Assembly: GCA_026386955.1 (NCBI GenBank)
Contig: JAPLMQ010000295.1
Coordinates: forward strand, 1-64,000
Origin: Planctomycetota bacterium
GTDB taxonomy: Bacteria; Planctomycetota; Phycisphaerae; Phycisphaerales; Phycisphaeraceae
DNA length: 64,000 nucleotides
Reading direction: 5' to 3'
Part shown: positions 63,941-64,000 of the stretch, piece after piece
Layout of the letters: each line of letters begins with the position of its first letter
Numbering within the stretch: the first letter of the stretch is position 1
Position numbers and translations under genes: made by a program
Notes under the pieces: generated by a model
The model's database searches: none
Told to the model about the DNA's origin: nothing
The model's input: only the letters and a program-made list of their open reading frames with translations

Positions 63941-63960
63941 TAACAGGCCGTAACAGGCCG
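63941..63960. repeat. Two exact tandem copies of TAACAGGCCG
   Basis: This is a 20-bp tandem duplication upstream of the leftward GT2 gene, in the last 200 bp of the window. The adjacent stretch 63805-64000 has no gene; TTGTATTATCGG near 63967 might be part of a promoter reading rightward out of the window. Confidence 0.35.
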
Positions 63961-64000
63961 AGCCCGTTGTATTATCGGTCCATTGGGGTTGGGGGGATCA

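Overview
The window is a GC-rich bacterial chromosome segment with about 46 protein-coding genes on both strands. It has no rRNA, tRNA or CRISPR array that I can recognise, and no prophage or insertion sequence with its own transposase. The mix of genes suggests a planctomycete-like (PVC group) bacterium: very large secreted carbohydrate-active proteins, a bacterial microcompartment (BMC) shell protein, an ECF42-type sigma factor with DGPF/YciI partners, a sulfatase-maturase-like (FGE) protein, MotA/MotB, and many short palindromic intergenic repeats. That assignment is an inference from gene content; no 16S or marker comparison was possible.

Layout. 1-5 kb: an SDR reductase with a small membrane protein, then an 819-residue fusion of a TIM-barrel amidohydrolase and a class III PLP aminotransferase. 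5-11 kb: a DegT-type aminotransferase, a Nudix hydrolase, an AraC regulator with a palindrome in its promoter spacer, an Asp-box sialidase-like protein and an FGE-like protein. 11-17 kb: a secreted PQQ-propeller-like protein and a 1113-residue secreted GH-like protein. 17-21 kb: a class V aminotransferase translationally coupled to an ArnT/PMT-like glycosyltransferase, then a PAP2 phosphatase. 21-32.6 kb: a polysaccharide-utilisation-like block (1173-residue protein with a CBM9-like C-terminus, BNR_4-type protein, heparinase II/III-like protein, 1034-residue paralogue of the GH-like protein). 32.7-35.4 kb: a DHDPS-family aldolase with an encapsulation-peptide-like tail, a two-domain BMC shell protein and a rhomboid-like membrane protein with a Cys/His tail. 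35.9-41 kb: a GH28-like lipoprotein, class II fructose-bisphosphate aldolase and CocE-like hydrolase. 41-47.5 kb: small proteins, TyrRS, MotB/MotA and a tyrosine recombinase. 47.8-55.3 kb: a GH95-like/DUF5703-like protein, the ECF42/YciI cluster, a Phd/VapC toxin-antitoxin pair and a GlsB-type protein. 55.3-64 kb: a tandem amidohydrolase, a REC-GGDEF protein, UvrB, a GT87-like membrane protein, a polysaccharide deacetylase and a GT2 glycosyltransferase.

The most unusual locus is 32.7-35.4 kb. An aldolase of the DapA/NanA superfamily carries a C-terminal helix resembling BMC cargo tags. It sits directly upstream of a BMC shell gene whose two BMC domains are joined by a long linker. A good internal Shine-Dalgarno plus ATG could also release the second domain as a stand-alone hexameric shell protein. 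The third gene overlaps the shell gene by ATGA. No pentameric shell protein, aldehyde dehydrogenase or phosphotransacylase is present here, so this would be a satellite locus or a new minimal arrangement.

Intergenic DNA holds at least six families of short inverted-repeat elements, called IR-A to IR-F here. It also holds a family of near-identical hairpins (core CCCAGGCAC-loop-GTGCCTGGG plus T-run) that repeatedly sits at gene ends and probably acts as a transcription terminator. Two direct copies of IR-A bracket the heparinase-like gene.
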